DNA from: an uncultured Oribacterium sp.
GTDB lineage: Bacteria; Bacillota; Clostridia; Lachnospirales; Lachnospiraceae
DNA: 64,000 nt
Direction: 5' to 3'
Assembly (NCBI GenBank): GCA_946413525.1
Contig: CAMKKZ010000010.1
Coordinates: 62,001 to 126,000, forward strand
How positions within the stretch are numbered: the stretch's first letter is position 1; the number at the start of each line of letters is the position of its first letter. Both the position numbers and the translations under genes were made by a program. The notes below the pieces were generated by a model that worked only from the letters and a program-made list of their open reading frames with translations, was not told the origin of the DNA and did not search any database. Shown in pieces: positions 43,599-52,091 of the stretch.

Positions 43599-44591
43599 TT
43601 ACAACCACTTTTTACGTTTGGACCAAAGTACGCCACCAATCAGGATGGCCAGGCTGAGCAGGATCACCATGGGATAGCCGAATTTCCATTTCAATTCCGG
43701 CATATAAACAAAGTTCATTCCATACCAACCCGCAATCAAGGTCAGCGGCATGAAGATCGCCGTGATGACCGTCAGCAAGGTCATGATGCGGTTCATCCGG
43801 ATTTCGAGCTGCGTTGAAAAAAATTCCTGTAGCTGCACCGAATAATCCCTCAATGATTTCACCTGATCCATGAGCCTTGTCACCCTGTCCGTGAAAAGCC
43901 TGAAATAACGAAGATTCTTCTCCTTGAAAAAGCCATTCTCATTTTCCTCCAGCTCCTGCCCGAAATCGATAAGCTGCTCATAATGAATCCGAAGCTCCAT
44001 GAGGAAGCTCCGCATTTCATTAAGCCTTTCAGGATATTTATCCATTCTCCCGGTGAGGATCTCTTCCTCAATCCTTCCAAGCTCCTGCTCCATCCCCACC
44101 AGCATCTTGAGATCTTCCGAAATGAGCAGTTCCAGGAAATCATACAGGAACCGTTCCAAAGACGGCATCTTCCATCGCCTGGTCTGCCTGATTTCCTCCA
44201 CCATCCCGGCCGCAAAATCCTCTTCCTCAATGAAGATGATCCCGTTTTCGTCCAGTGCAAAGGAAGACCACCGGGGCGGCGCAATGATGGACAGCCCCTT
44301 ATTAGGGGAAACGCAATGATCCATCTCTCCATCCCCGCCGCAAAGAAAGCTCCTCCCCTTGCGGGAAGGAACAGAGAAACTGCCGGTCAGGGAATCGAAA
44401 TTGACAATGGCCTTCGTCTCCAGAACATCAGAAGGATCCATATCCATGTCAATCACCATGTCAAATCCCTCCTTCCCGGCTTCCCAGTCAGAAAGATTCA
44501 TGATGATAACATAAGGGGGATCGCCCGGCTTCCGGCCTCGGATGTCCTCCATGGAACAGGGCGTAAGCGTCTCATTAATCAGATAATACAT
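43599..44591 (-). CDS. corA: CorA-family divalent cation transporter
   Basis: A 330-residue protein with a long cytosolic N-terminal domain, a helical stalk (EFFSTQLEIRMNRIMTLLTV) and two C-terminal membrane helices. The signature YGMNFVYMPELKW, holding the GMN selectivity filter, joins them (about 292-304). CorA pentamers import Mg2+ (some export or carry Co2+ or Ni2+). The start at 44591 has AAAGGAC five bases upstream. A partial copy of the 87-bp element lies directly upstream. Confidence 0.93.
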   Translation of the reverse strand: MYYLINETLTPCSMEDIRGRKPGDPPYVIIMNLSDWEAGKEGFDMVIDMDMDPSDVLETKAIVNFDSLTGSFSVPSRKGRSFLCGGDGEMDHCVSPNKGLSIIAPPRWSSFALDENGIIFIEEEDFAAGMVEEIRQTRRWKMPSLERFLYDFLELLISEDLKMLVGMEQELGRIEEEILTGRMDKYPERLNEMRSFLMELRIHYEQLIDFGQELEENENGFFKEKNLRYFRLFTDRVTRLMDQVKSLRDYSVQLQEFFSTQLEIRMNRIMTLLTVITAIFMPLTLIAGWYGMNFVYMPELKWKFGYPMVILLSLAILIGGVLWSKRKKWL

Positions 44592-44624
44592 AGCATGTCC
44601 TTTCAATGTTCCTTTCCCAATCTG

Positions 44625-44686
44625 AAGTATAAAAGGCTGGCGCGACACAAATGGGACTCAATGCCTGCGGCATCAAGTCAAAGTAT
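44625..44686 (-). repeat. 87-bp dispersed element, partial copy
   Basis: Shares GACACAAATGGGACTCAATG and CTGCGGCATCAAGTCAAAGT with copies A and B but lacks the AAGCTT hairpin at one end. It lies upstream of corA in the same orientation as copy A. Confidence 0.7.
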
Positions 44687-44804
44687 ATCATAAATACGGC
44701 ATTATTTAATATCTAAATATGTTTTCTGATATTCGAATCAGGAATGCCAACGCAATCCCCTTCAAGAGTTCCGCCTGCGCAAAAGCAAATAACCTCAGCA
44801 ACAG

Positions 44805-46472
44805 TCATTTCAGTTTGAGCCTGACCTTCTTCTGGAAGAATGCCGCCCCATAGCAGATTATTTCCTCATATCCTTTCAACCCTTCGGCGTATTTTTCCTT
44901 ATTAATCTGTTTGATTGCTTCCTGGCAATCCCTGTCCATATCCGATTCCTTATCCGACTTTTTCGCTTCTATGATGATCGCGCGTCTTTTTTTCCTGTCC
45001 TTAAGCAGGATATCCGGCCTTCCAAGCCCTTTCTCCTTGTTGGAATCAACGCTGTATCCTCTTCCGACAAACACCCCGGCGAGAAACGCGTGATAGTAGT
45101 CCTCGTGATAATCGTTATAGCTGATCGTATCCCACAGAAGTCCCGAGATGATCTCCGTGGCGCGGTCTTCTCTCTTTTCCCAGAGAGCATTGAACAATTC
45201 CCTTACCGTTTCATCACTTACAGTGTCCGTGAAGAAACGGACTACGGCCTCCTCAAATATTGACGAAATCTCCTTGTTGGGGATCTTTAACGAAACCCTC
45301 TCCCCTTCTTCCTCCGCGTCCGCTTTCGTAATGTATCCCGTCATCAGAAGCACGCTCCACAGGTTATCCTCCGTAAAGTGCAGCGTGTCATAGGTTAGTT
45401 CATCTGAAATCGTCTGCACGATGGTCCCGCCGTTCAGCAAGGTCTCGAACTTGTCAGAAACGTCAAAGTCTGTGCGTTTTACAAAATTAAGAAGGATTCC
45501 GTTGTGACTGGTATTTTTCCAGTAATTCTTAGGCTTGGCGTCTCTTCGTTTCCTAAGCGCGGAAAGGTAGCTGATCACATCCCAGGGACAATATACATGG
45601 CTGTTGCCAAAAACATACCCGTCATACCACTCCCTGATCGTTTCAGCCATCTCCGTTCTGTCTGCCGCTTCAAGAATGGCATCAATCTCCTTCTTTGAAA
45701 ACCCAAAATACTGTGAAAAATCTTCATCAAGTACTGAATACGACGCGAAATTATTCGTACCGGTAAAAATGCTTTCTTTGGCAATCCGAAGACATCCCGT
45801 AATAACGGCAAACTTCAAGAATTCATTATCCTTAAGGGCCGTGCTCAAAATCCCCTTAATAACATCCAGCATTTTGGAATAATAATCATTCTTCGCGCTA
45901 TTCTTTTCGCTCGCCCTTGCCAGAGGGACATCGTACTCATCGATTAAGAGGATGACTTTCTTTCCATATATGGCGTTCATCATACGCATGATTGTCTTAA
46001 GCGAATTTTTTACATCTGCGTATGTGCTTTTCCCTGACTGAAATCTTTCAAAGGTCTCCCTGTCATATTTGTTTGCCTGTTCAACGCCCAACAAATCTGA
46101 TAATTCCTTGCTAATATCTGCAAGCCGGACCTTGAGCATTTCATATGCGCCTTCAAAGCTTTCTCCTTCAACATCCTTAAAGGAAACAAACAGCACCGGA
46201 TACTGATTCATCCACTCCCTGCAAAAATCATTATGTTCCGTTATGGCAAGCCCCTCAAATATGCTCTCGCTGTTCTTTCGTATGCTGAAGAAGTTTTCCA
46301 ACATGCTCATCATGAGTGTTTTCCCAAACCTGCGGGGCCTGGTAAAGAGAGTGACCTCGTTATCCATATCGTTAACAAGTTCATAAATCAGTTCCGTCTT
46401 ATCAACATAGTAATCACCCGATTCTCTGAGCGCCGCAAAATCAGATTTTCCAACACCCACCTTGAAACCCAT
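44805..46472 (-). CDS. AAA-ATPase with C-terminal PD-(D/E)XK nuclease domain
   Basis: A 555-residue protein of the AAA-ATPase-like/DUF1703 family that is expanded in Clostridia and Bacteroidetes. The N-terminal half has YVDKTELIYELVND, TRPRRFGKTLMMSML (Walker A-like), VILLIDEYDVPL (Walker B) and EWYDGYVFG. The C-terminal half has the nuclease motif GRPDILLKDRKKRRAIIIEAK (in parts: Asp and the E-x-K of the active site, about 490-510). Cellular role is unknown; a mobile or defence function has been suggested for the family. The start has AGGAGG seven bases upstream. It provides the full-length reference for the chimera at 38591-39997. Confidence 0.9.
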   Translation of the reverse strand: MGFKVGVGKSDFAALRESGDYYVDKTELIYELVNDMDNEVTLFTRPRRFGKTLMMSMLENFFSIRKNSESIFEGLAITEHNDFCREWMNQYPVLFVSFKDVEGESFEGAYEMLKVRLADISKELSDLLGVEQANKYDRETFERFQSGKSTYADVKNSLKTIMRMMNAIYGKKVILLIDEYDVPLARASEKNSAKNDYYSKMLDVIKGILSTALKDNEFLKFAVITGCLRIAKESIFTGTNNFASYSVLDEDFSQYFGFSKKEIDAILEAADRTEMAETIREWYDGYVFGNSHVYCPWDVISYLSALRKRRDAKPKNYWKNTSHNGILLNFVKRTDFDVSDKFETLLNGGTIVQTISDELTYDTLHFTEDNLWSVLLMTGYITKADAEEEGERVSLKIPNKEISSIFEEAVVRFFTDTVSDETVRELFNALWEKREDRATEIISGLLWDTISYNDYHEDYYHAFLAGVFVGRGYSVDSNKEKGLGRPDILLKDRKKRRAIIIEAKKSDKESDMDRDCQEAIKQINKEKYAEGLKGYEEIICYGAAFFQKKVRLKLK

Positions 46473-46584
46473 TTGTGGGCCTCCTTTCTATGGATCTTCC
46501 CTACCCTGCGCCACCCATAAATATATCCATATCAAGCTTGCAATTCGAGAAATTTGGATAATATTATTGTTCTTTTGTCTTTAT

Positions 46585-46700
46585 CTCCCCTATCAGAGTG
46601 GGTTTTGGCCACTCTGAGTTCATGACAAACCGATGCGGTATCGCATCATTAAGGCTCCCCTATTAGAGTGGGTTTTTGCTACTCTAATGTCGACTGAAAG
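46585..46700 (-). repeat. Two hairpin repeats upstream of the AAA-ATPase gene
   Basis: Two head-to-tail copies of the hairpin family of 17401-17740 (CTCCCCTATCAGAGTGGGTT and CTCCCCTATTAGAGTGGGTT, each followed by the complementary arm). Confidence 0.75.
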
Positions 46701-46716
46701 CTGGGGATAACAAATT

Positions 46717-47940
46717 TTATGGTTTTTCACGTTCCATGTATTCGATCATGGACTCCGCCGCCACCTTCGCGTCGGCAACCGCATGGACGACAGTCATGGA
46801 GCCGTGCACCACGTCTCCTGCCGCAAAAACGCCCTCCCGCGTCGTCATCTGCTTCTCATCCGTGATCAGGAGGCCCTTTTCATTGCCCTCAAGGCCCGCC
46901 GTGGTCAGAATCAGCTTGTTCTTAGGCCCCTGGCTGATTGCGATGATCGTGGAATCCGCGCGGACCAGTTCTTCCCTTCCCTCGCTGCCTGTCACGGCGC
47001 CGTTCTCATCCATCTTGTAAACCTCGAAAACAGGCCCTTCCTCCGTGAAGCGCCGTATGCCCCGGCCAAAAATGAACTCGGCGCCGTCCAGCTTCGTATA
47101 TTCCCTCTCCACCTGGCTTGCGGCAATGCGGCTGCTCCTCGCAAAAAGCATGACTCGGCGCGCCCCATGCCGGAACGCCGTCCTGGCCACGTCCATGGCC
47201 ACGTTCCCCATCCCTATGACAGCAACGCTCTCTCCCAGATCATAAGCGGAGGGGTTGGCAAGGTATGAGATGCCGAAATGTACATTGGCAAGGCTCTCCC
47301 CCTGGAGGCCAAGGGTCTTCGGACGCCAGGTTCCCGTGCCGATGAACACGGAAGCATATCCGTCCCGGAACAGATCGTCAATGTGGAGCGCTCCTCCCAG
47401 CCCCGTGTTCGGGCGGATGCGGATCCCCATTTCCAGAAGCCGCTTTTTGTAACGGTCAAGGATCGTCTTCGGCAGGCGAAAATCAGGGATCCCATATTGA
47501 AGCATACCGCCGATCTTCTCCTTCTCATCGAAAATTGTGACTGGGTATCCTTTTTCGGCAAGCTTGATGGCAACAGTCATGCCGGCCGGACCGCTGCCGA
47601 TGACAGCCGCCATCTTGTCCTTCGGCTCCGGCCTCCTGACGATCATCCGGTCCAGATAGGTATCGGATACATATTGCTCGATCTCATAAAAGCGGATCGG
47701 GTGACCCTTATGATTCAGAACGCAATGGCCGGTACACTGCGCCGCATGATCACAGACAATCGCGCAAAATACGGACATCGGGTTATTCTCAAAAAGGACG
47801 GCCCCGGCCTCCATTAGCTTTTGTTCCTTGAACATCCGGATCAGCTCCGGAATCCTGGTATGCACGGGACAGGCCTCCATACATTTCGGATTTTTACAGT
47901 TCAGACAGCGGTTTGCTTCGTTTATCATATGCAGTGCCAT
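46717..47940 (-). CDS. GltD-like NAD(P)H-dependent Fe-S flavoprotein
   Basis: A 407-residue protein. The N-terminal cysteine-rich domain (CLNCKNPKCMEACPVHTRIP, about 13-32) would bind Fe-S clusters as in glutamate synthase small subunit and NfnB/SudB-type oxidoreductases. Two Rossmann sites follow: FAD (AAVIGSGPAGMTVAIKLAEK, about 111-130) and NAD(P)H (VAVIGMGNVAMDVARTAFR, about 240-258), plus the VFAAGDVVHGSMTVVHAVAD FAD motif near the C-terminus. No gltA-like large subunit is adjacent. It is the last gene of the surface-sugar operon, 11 bases after the glycosyltransferase gene. AAGGAG lies seven bases before the start. Substrate unknown. Confidence 0.87.
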   Translation of the reverse strand: MALHMINEANRCLNCKNPKCMEACPVHTRIPELIRMFKEQKLMEAGAVLFENNPMSVFCAIVCDHAAQCTGHCVLNHKGHPIRFYEIEQYVSDTYLDRMIVRRPEPKDKMAAVIGSGPAGMTVAIKLAEKGYPVTIFDEKEKIGGMLQYGIPDFRLPKTILDRYKKRLLEMGIRIRPNTGLGGALHIDDLFRDGYASVFIGTGTWRPKTLGLQGESLANVHFGISYLANPSAYDLGESVAVIGMGNVAMDVARTAFRHGARRVMLFARSSRIAASQVEREYTKLDGAEFIFGRGIRRFTEEGPVFEVYKMDENGAVTGSEGREELVRADSTIIAISQGPKNKLILTTAGLEGNEKGLLITDEKQMTTREGVFAAGDVVHGSMTVVHAVADAKVAAESMIEYMEREKP

Positions 47941-47951
47941 AAAAAAGCTCC

Positions 47952-49055
47952 TTATTGTTCTCCGGCTTCCCGGTAATTCAAAGCCTCATCTACGATATAG
48001 ATCGGCCTGTCCTTGCCCTCCTCAAACATGACGGCGATATACTGCCCGATAATGCCTATGACAAAAAACAGCATGGCAAACATGAAGCAGTTCAGGATGA
48101 CAATGGTGGCATAACCGGAAGGCGCCCCTTCCCTGGTGAGCAGGGTGTACAATAGCAGCAAAAAGCCCAAAAGCCCGCTGAAAAGTCCCATGACGATCCC
48201 CAGCTTCAGCGGCAGGTTGGAAAAGCAAAGGATAATGTTGATGGAAAAGGCAAAGAGCTTGCGGATGGAATAATGGCTGTGCCCGGCAAACCTGGCAGCC
48301 GCCTCGTAGGAAAGGACCGTGCTTCGAAAGCCAACCTCCTGCACATAGCCCCTGAGGTAACGCACCCTCTCCCGGTAGTTCCTCCGCAGCACCTTCCCCA
48401 CCCTCCTGGAGATGGCAAAAAAATCAGAGGCGTTCGGCTCAAAACGAACGGAGGAGAGACGGTTCAGCACCCAGTAAAAGGCTCCGGATGTGACATTTCG
48501 AACAATACCCGCGCTTTTGTTCGACTTCCTTGCCATGGAAATCACTTCGTACCCTTCGGAAAGCTTCTCGGCAATCGGTCCGAGGCATTCCGGCGGATGC
48601 TGGAGATCCGCGTCCATAAAGACCAGCCCATCGCCGCCGGCATGATCCAGCCCGCAGGTCATGGCTGCCTCATGACCGAAATTCCTGGAAAGAAAAAAGC
48701 ATCTTACGTGCTCCGGATCCTCCGCTGAAAGACTGCGGAGAATTTCCCCCGTTCGGTCTTTTGACCCGTCATTTACAAAGACTAACTCATAATCCCATCC
48801 TGCCCGGTCGAGCAGCCTGCCCTGCCTTGATGCCTCCTCGTAAAACTTCCTGATGCCAGCCTCCTCATTGAAGGCGGAAACCACCACGCTCAGCAGCTTC
48901 CTGCCGGAAGGCTCTCTACCGTCCGCCTTCCGTGCCGTTTCTATTTCCGCTTCCATTTCTTTTTCCATTCCCCTTTTTATTTCCCTTTTTAATTTCTTTT
49001 TAATTCCTTTTAAATTTCCCCTGTTATCGTAACTTCCTGCCACTTTAATCGCCAT
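47952..49055 (-). CDS. Membrane-associated family 2 glycosyltransferase (GtrB/DPM-like)
   Basis: The catalytic GT-A domain starts near residue 55 (LLSVVVSAFNEEAGIRKFYEE) and shows the DGSKDRTGEIL and FMDADLQHPPECL (DxD-type) motifs. Two C-terminal membrane helices follow (IVMGLFSGLLGFLLLLYTLL, MFAMLFFVIGIIGQYIAVMF). Proteins of this type load a sugar onto undecaprenyl phosphate. The frame opens at an ATG without ribosome site (49055); the first 50 residues are Lys/Glu-rich and encoded by an A-rich 12-bp-like repeat. A more plausible start is Met31 (48965) or Met35. It lies between licD and the GltD-like gene. Confidence 0.85.
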   Translation of the reverse strand: MAIKVAGSYDNRGNLKGIKKKLKREIKRGMEKEMEAEIETARKADGREPSGRKLLSVVVSAFNEEAGIRKFYEEASRQGRLLDRAGWDYELVFVNDGSKDRTGEILRSLSAEDPEHVRCFFLSRNFGHEAAMTCGLDHAGGDGLVFMDADLQHPPECLGPIAEKLSEGYEVISMARKSNKSAGIVRNVTSGAFYWVLNRLSSVRFEPNASDFFAISRRVGKVLRRNYRERVRYLRGYVQEVGFRSTVLSYEAAARFAGHSHYSIRKLFAFSINIILCFSNLPLKLGIVMGLFSGLLGFLLLLYTLLTREGAPSGYATIVILNCFMFAMLFFVIGIIGQYIAVMFEEGKDRPIYIVDEALNYREAGEQ

Positions 49056-49141
49056 GGAAACGCTGATTCAAGCGTTTCCGGCGCCGAAAACTCACCATGC
49101 AGCGGCAAATGTCCTGTGTGTTTTCGTGATAATCACCCTTC

Positions 49142-50008
49142 TTATTTGTCCAGCACTTCGATCTCCCTCCCGCTGTGCGAGGGCACCCGCTCTTCCTCCG
49201 GAGGGAGTCTCATATAGTCCCCGTACAGCATGGTCAGCACCTTATCCCAGTCTTTGGGACCCAGGAAGCTCTCCCCCTCAAAAGGAAACTCGATGGCCGG
49301 CTCCTCCCATGCATTATCCGCAACGCAATACTGAAAATCAGGCTGGTAATTTGAGAAAAACGATTTCTCCGTAATATGCCCCGTGCGGTTCACCTGGTCC
49401 GTATATTTCCTGGCCCATTTTTCCTGCAGCCGAAAAATTAGCGGCATGGGGATGAGGCGTCCAACGCCGGACAGCACGCCCACCTCCAGCTTCTGGAGGC
49501 CCTTGTATTTTTTAAAATCAATTTTTCTGCGGTGCCCCATTCCGAGGCCAAAGGCAATCTGCTGCTTCAGCCTGCAGATCCTGCTGCCGATGGCCGAATC
49601 GGGGAGCCTGTCGATAATGAACAGGTCAACCCACAGGTGGTTAAGCTTCCCCTCATAAAAGTCCTGATCCGGGTCATTCCCGGAATACCTCCTGGAATTC
49701 CTGTAAATTATCCTGGGGACAAAATCATAAAAGGCCTTCCCTCCCCGGTAACTGTCCGGCATGATAAGCTCCATCTTTTCCGGCAGCTCCCCGGGGCAGA
49801 CGCGGCGGAAAGCCTCGAATTCCTCCCTCCGAAAGACCACGTCGGCATCGTCATCCCATGGAATGAAGCCCTTGTGCCTTACTGCCCCCAGGAGCGTCCC
49901 GGAATCGAGCATATAGACAATATTGTGCCGACGGCAGATCCCGTCAATGGCACGGAGAATATCAAGATTTGCCTCATGAACCTTCCGAAGGTCAAAGCTT
50001 TCTCCCAT
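49142..50008 (-). CDS. licD: LicD-family phosphotransferase
   Basis: A 288-residue protein of the LicD family (nucleotidyltransferase fold), which transfers phosphocholine or similar groups to surface glycans. The hallmark is YMLDSGTLLGAVRHKGFIPWDDDADV (in two halves, about 32-57) with the metal-binding DDD. The start overlaps the rfbH stop (TAATG), so it is translationally coupled to rfbH. GAGAGGG precedes the start. The wall-binding proteins at 21.7-24.9 kb would be compatible with phosphocholine-decorated polymers, but that link is inference. Confidence 0.9.
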   Translation of the reverse strand: MGESFDLRKVHEANLDILRAIDGICRRHNIVYMLDSGTLLGAVRHKGFIPWDDDADVVFRREEFEAFRRVCPGELPEKMELIMPDSYRGGKAFYDFVPRIIYRNSRRYSGNDPDQDFYEGKLNHLWVDLFIIDRLPDSAIGSRICRLKQQIAFGLGMGHRRKIDFKKYKGLQKLEVGVLSGVGRLIPMPLIFRLQEKWARKYTDQVNRTGHITEKSFFSNYQPDFQYCVADNAWEEPAIEFPFEGESFLGPKDWDKVLTMLYGDYMRLPPEEERVPSHSGREIEVLDK

Positions 50009-51618
50009 TACCCTCTCAGTCCTCCCTTATTCGCGCATTCCCTTCCTGCCTCAAGAATCATTTCCGCCATATACGAAAGCTTCTCGTCCGTCATGCCGGG
50101 ATACAGCCCCACCCAGAAACCGTCCTGCATGACCCGGTCAGTATTCTCAAGTCTGCCGATCGTCCGATAACCCTCCCCGCTCCTCCTAAGTTCGTCAAAG
50201 CAGGGGTGCTTAAGGAGGTTCCCGGCAAAAAGCATCCTGGTCTGTATGCCCCGCTCCTCCAGAAAACGGACAATGCGCTCCCTTTCACCCGGCTGCCGCA
50301 CGACCATCAGGAAGCCGAACCAACTGGGATTTGAGCGGGCTTCTGCTTCCGGGAGAAGGAAGTCCTTCTCCGCCCCGCCTTCCAGGAGCCGCTCCTTCAG
50401 GAAAGCGAAATTATGCCTCCTCCTCTCGGTAAAGCCGGGGAGCTTATTGAGCTGCGCGCATCCGATGGCGGCCTGCATGTCCGTCGCCTTCAGGTTGTAG
50501 CCGAAGTGGGAATATACATATTTGTGGTCATAGCCCCGGGGCAGCTCACCATACTGCCCGTCAAAACGGTGGCCGCAGGTGCCGTCATGCCCCGGCGGGC
50601 ACCAGCAGTCGCGCCCCCAGTCCCGTATGGAGCGCATGATGCGGTTAAGGAGGGGATTACTGGTATATACGGCGCCGCCCTCCCCCATGGTCATATGATG
50701 AGGGGGATAGAAGGAGCTGGTGCCGATATCGCCGAAGCTGCCGGTAAGCCTCTCCTCCCCTTGCAGCGTGTACAAGCTGCCCAGCGCGTCACAGTTGTCC
50801 TCCACCAGCCAAAGGTCATGCTTTTCGCAAAACGCCTTTACTGCCGAAAGGTCAAAGGGGTTACCCAGGGTATGCGCGGCCATCACGGCCTTTGTTCTCC
50901 CGGAAAGCGCTTCCTCCAGCATCGAAACATCCATATTGCAGGAGGGAAGCTCCACATCAAGGAAAACCGGCACGGCCCCGTACTGCAGTATCGGCGTCAC
51001 GGTCGTGGGAAAGCCCGCGGCCACGGTAATAACCTCATCGCCCCGGCGTATCCTGCGCTCCCCCAATAAAGGGGAGGTCAATGCCGAAAAGGCCAGGAGG
51101 TTCGCGCTGGATCCGGAATTTACCAGGCTTGCGAAACGCACACCCAGGTAGTCCGCAAGGCTCTTTTCAAATTCCTCCGTATAGCGACCCGCCGTAAGCC
51201 AGAATTCCAGGGCGGAATCCACCAGGCTCACCATCTCCTCCCTGTCATACATGCGGGAGGCATAGGGGATGCGGTCTCCCGGTTGAAAAGGAACATTCCC
51301 TTCCCGAAACCTTTTGCAGTAAGCCGCCGTCAAAGCAAGAATCTGACTTCTGGCTTCCTTTTCATCCTTCCATTTTTCCGAAAAAACGCCATCCGAAAGA
51401 TCCCAATCCGGAGCCTGACCATCGATTCTTCCATCCGTTTCCTGTCCGCCGGGATCTTGCGCCGCGAACTCATTCGCTTCCTCCCCGCCACGATCCCGCG
51501 TTTCCTTTTCGCTCATTTCCTCCCTGCTCCGGATCTGCATCACGTTTTCGCTCATTTCCTCCCCGCCATGACCCTGCATCATAGTTTCGCTCATTTCCTC
51601 CCCATCCCGGCTTTGCAC
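50008..51618 (-). CDS. rfbH: CDP-4-dehydro-6-deoxyglucose 3-dehydrase (E1) with a repeat N-terminal extension
   Basis: RfbH removes the C3 hydroxyl of CDP-4-keto-6-deoxyglucose in 3,6-dideoxyhexose synthesis. It has the DegT/DnrJ aminotransferase fold, but the PLP lysine is replaced by His in FYPPHHMTMGEGGAV, the mark of the dehydrase. The 2Fe-2S cysteines are visible as DCWCPPGHDGTC (C-x-C-x7-C) with a further Cys in EDNCDALGS. The family core begins near residue 85 (VFSEKWKDEKEARSQILAL). Before it lie about five 13-residue repeats (GEEMSENVMQIRS type) that come from a minisatellite reaching far upstream. The first usable start is a GTG at 51618; several ATGs inside repeats are alternatives. 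Normal family length is about 440, here 536. Confidence 0.9.
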   Translation of the reverse strand: MQSRDGEEMSETMMQGHGGEEMSENVMQIRSREEMSEKETRDRGGEEANEFAAQDPGGQETDGRIDGQAPDWDLSDGVFSEKWKDEKEARSQILALTAAYCKRFREGNVPFQPGDRIPYASRMYDREEMVSLVDSALEFWLTAGRYTEEFEKSLADYLGVRFASLVNSGSSANLLAFSALTSPLLGERRIRRGDEVITVAAGFPTTVTPILQYGAVPVFLDVELPSCNMDVSMLEEALSGRTKAVMAAHTLGNPFDLSAVKAFCEKHDLWLVEDNCDALGSLYTLQGEERLTGSFGDIGTSSFYPPHHMTMGEGGAVYTSNPLLNRIMRSIRDWGRDCWCPPGHDGTCGHRFDGQYGELPRGYDHKYVYSHFGYNLKATDMQAAIGCAQLNKLPGFTERRRHNFAFLKERLLEGGAEKDFLLPEAEARSNPSWFGFLMVVRQPGERERIVRFLEERGIQTRMLFAGNLLKHPCFDELRRSGEGYRTIGRLENTDRVMQDGFWVGLYPGMTDEKLSYMAEMILEAGRECANKGGLRG

Positions 51619-51835
51619 CGCATTTTCGCTAATTTCTTCCCATCCGGGTCCTGCGCCGCTTCTACACTCATTTCAGGCCCGGACCGTGCAGCGTTTTCAC
51701 TCGTTTCCTCTCCGGCCCGGACCGTGTGGCGTTTTCACTCGTTTCCTCTCCGGCCCGAATCCGCGCCGCATTTTCGTTTATTTCGTCCCGTCCCAGCCCA
51801 CATCGTCTTTTCCCTGATTTTCCCCTTCCGTCCAG
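51460..51835 (-). repeat. 39- to 45-bp minisatellite spanning the rfbH 5' end
   Basis: Nine or so degenerate copies of a unit with the core GGAGGAAATGAGCGAAAA (minus strand) run from upstream non-coding DNA into the rfbH frame. Copies inside the frame are 39 bp (13 codons). Each core has GGAGG followed after two bases by ATG, so every copy resembles a weak translation start. Confidence 0.8.
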
Positions 51836-51864
51836 GCTTTGCATCCTTGTCCCGCCAATTTTAT

Positions 51865-52058
51865 CCACCTGTACGGTTGCCATCCAAAGCGATATTTTGA
51901 TACGGTTTACCGTAATCAAAATATCGCTTTGGATGAGCAACCTACCCCTAAATGAGCAAAACGATTTGCGAAGCAAATCTTTAAGCACGCGAAGCGGGCG
52001 GTTTTGCGAATTTAGGGGTATTCAGAATGGCCTTTAGGCCATTCAACCGTACAGGTGG
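51865..52058. mobile_element. 194-bp palindromic MITE, copy 2, between rfbG and rfbH
   Basis: Identical in length and nearly identical in sequence to 40113-40306, but inverted. The 15-bp terminal repeats are perfect and the flanking 8-bp duplication AATTTTAT (51857-51864 and 52059-52066) is perfect and different from that of copy 1. It separates rfbG from rfbH inside the operon. Confidence 0.92.
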
Positions 52059-52091
52059 AATTTTATTTCGTATCCTGCCCCTTTGCCGCAT

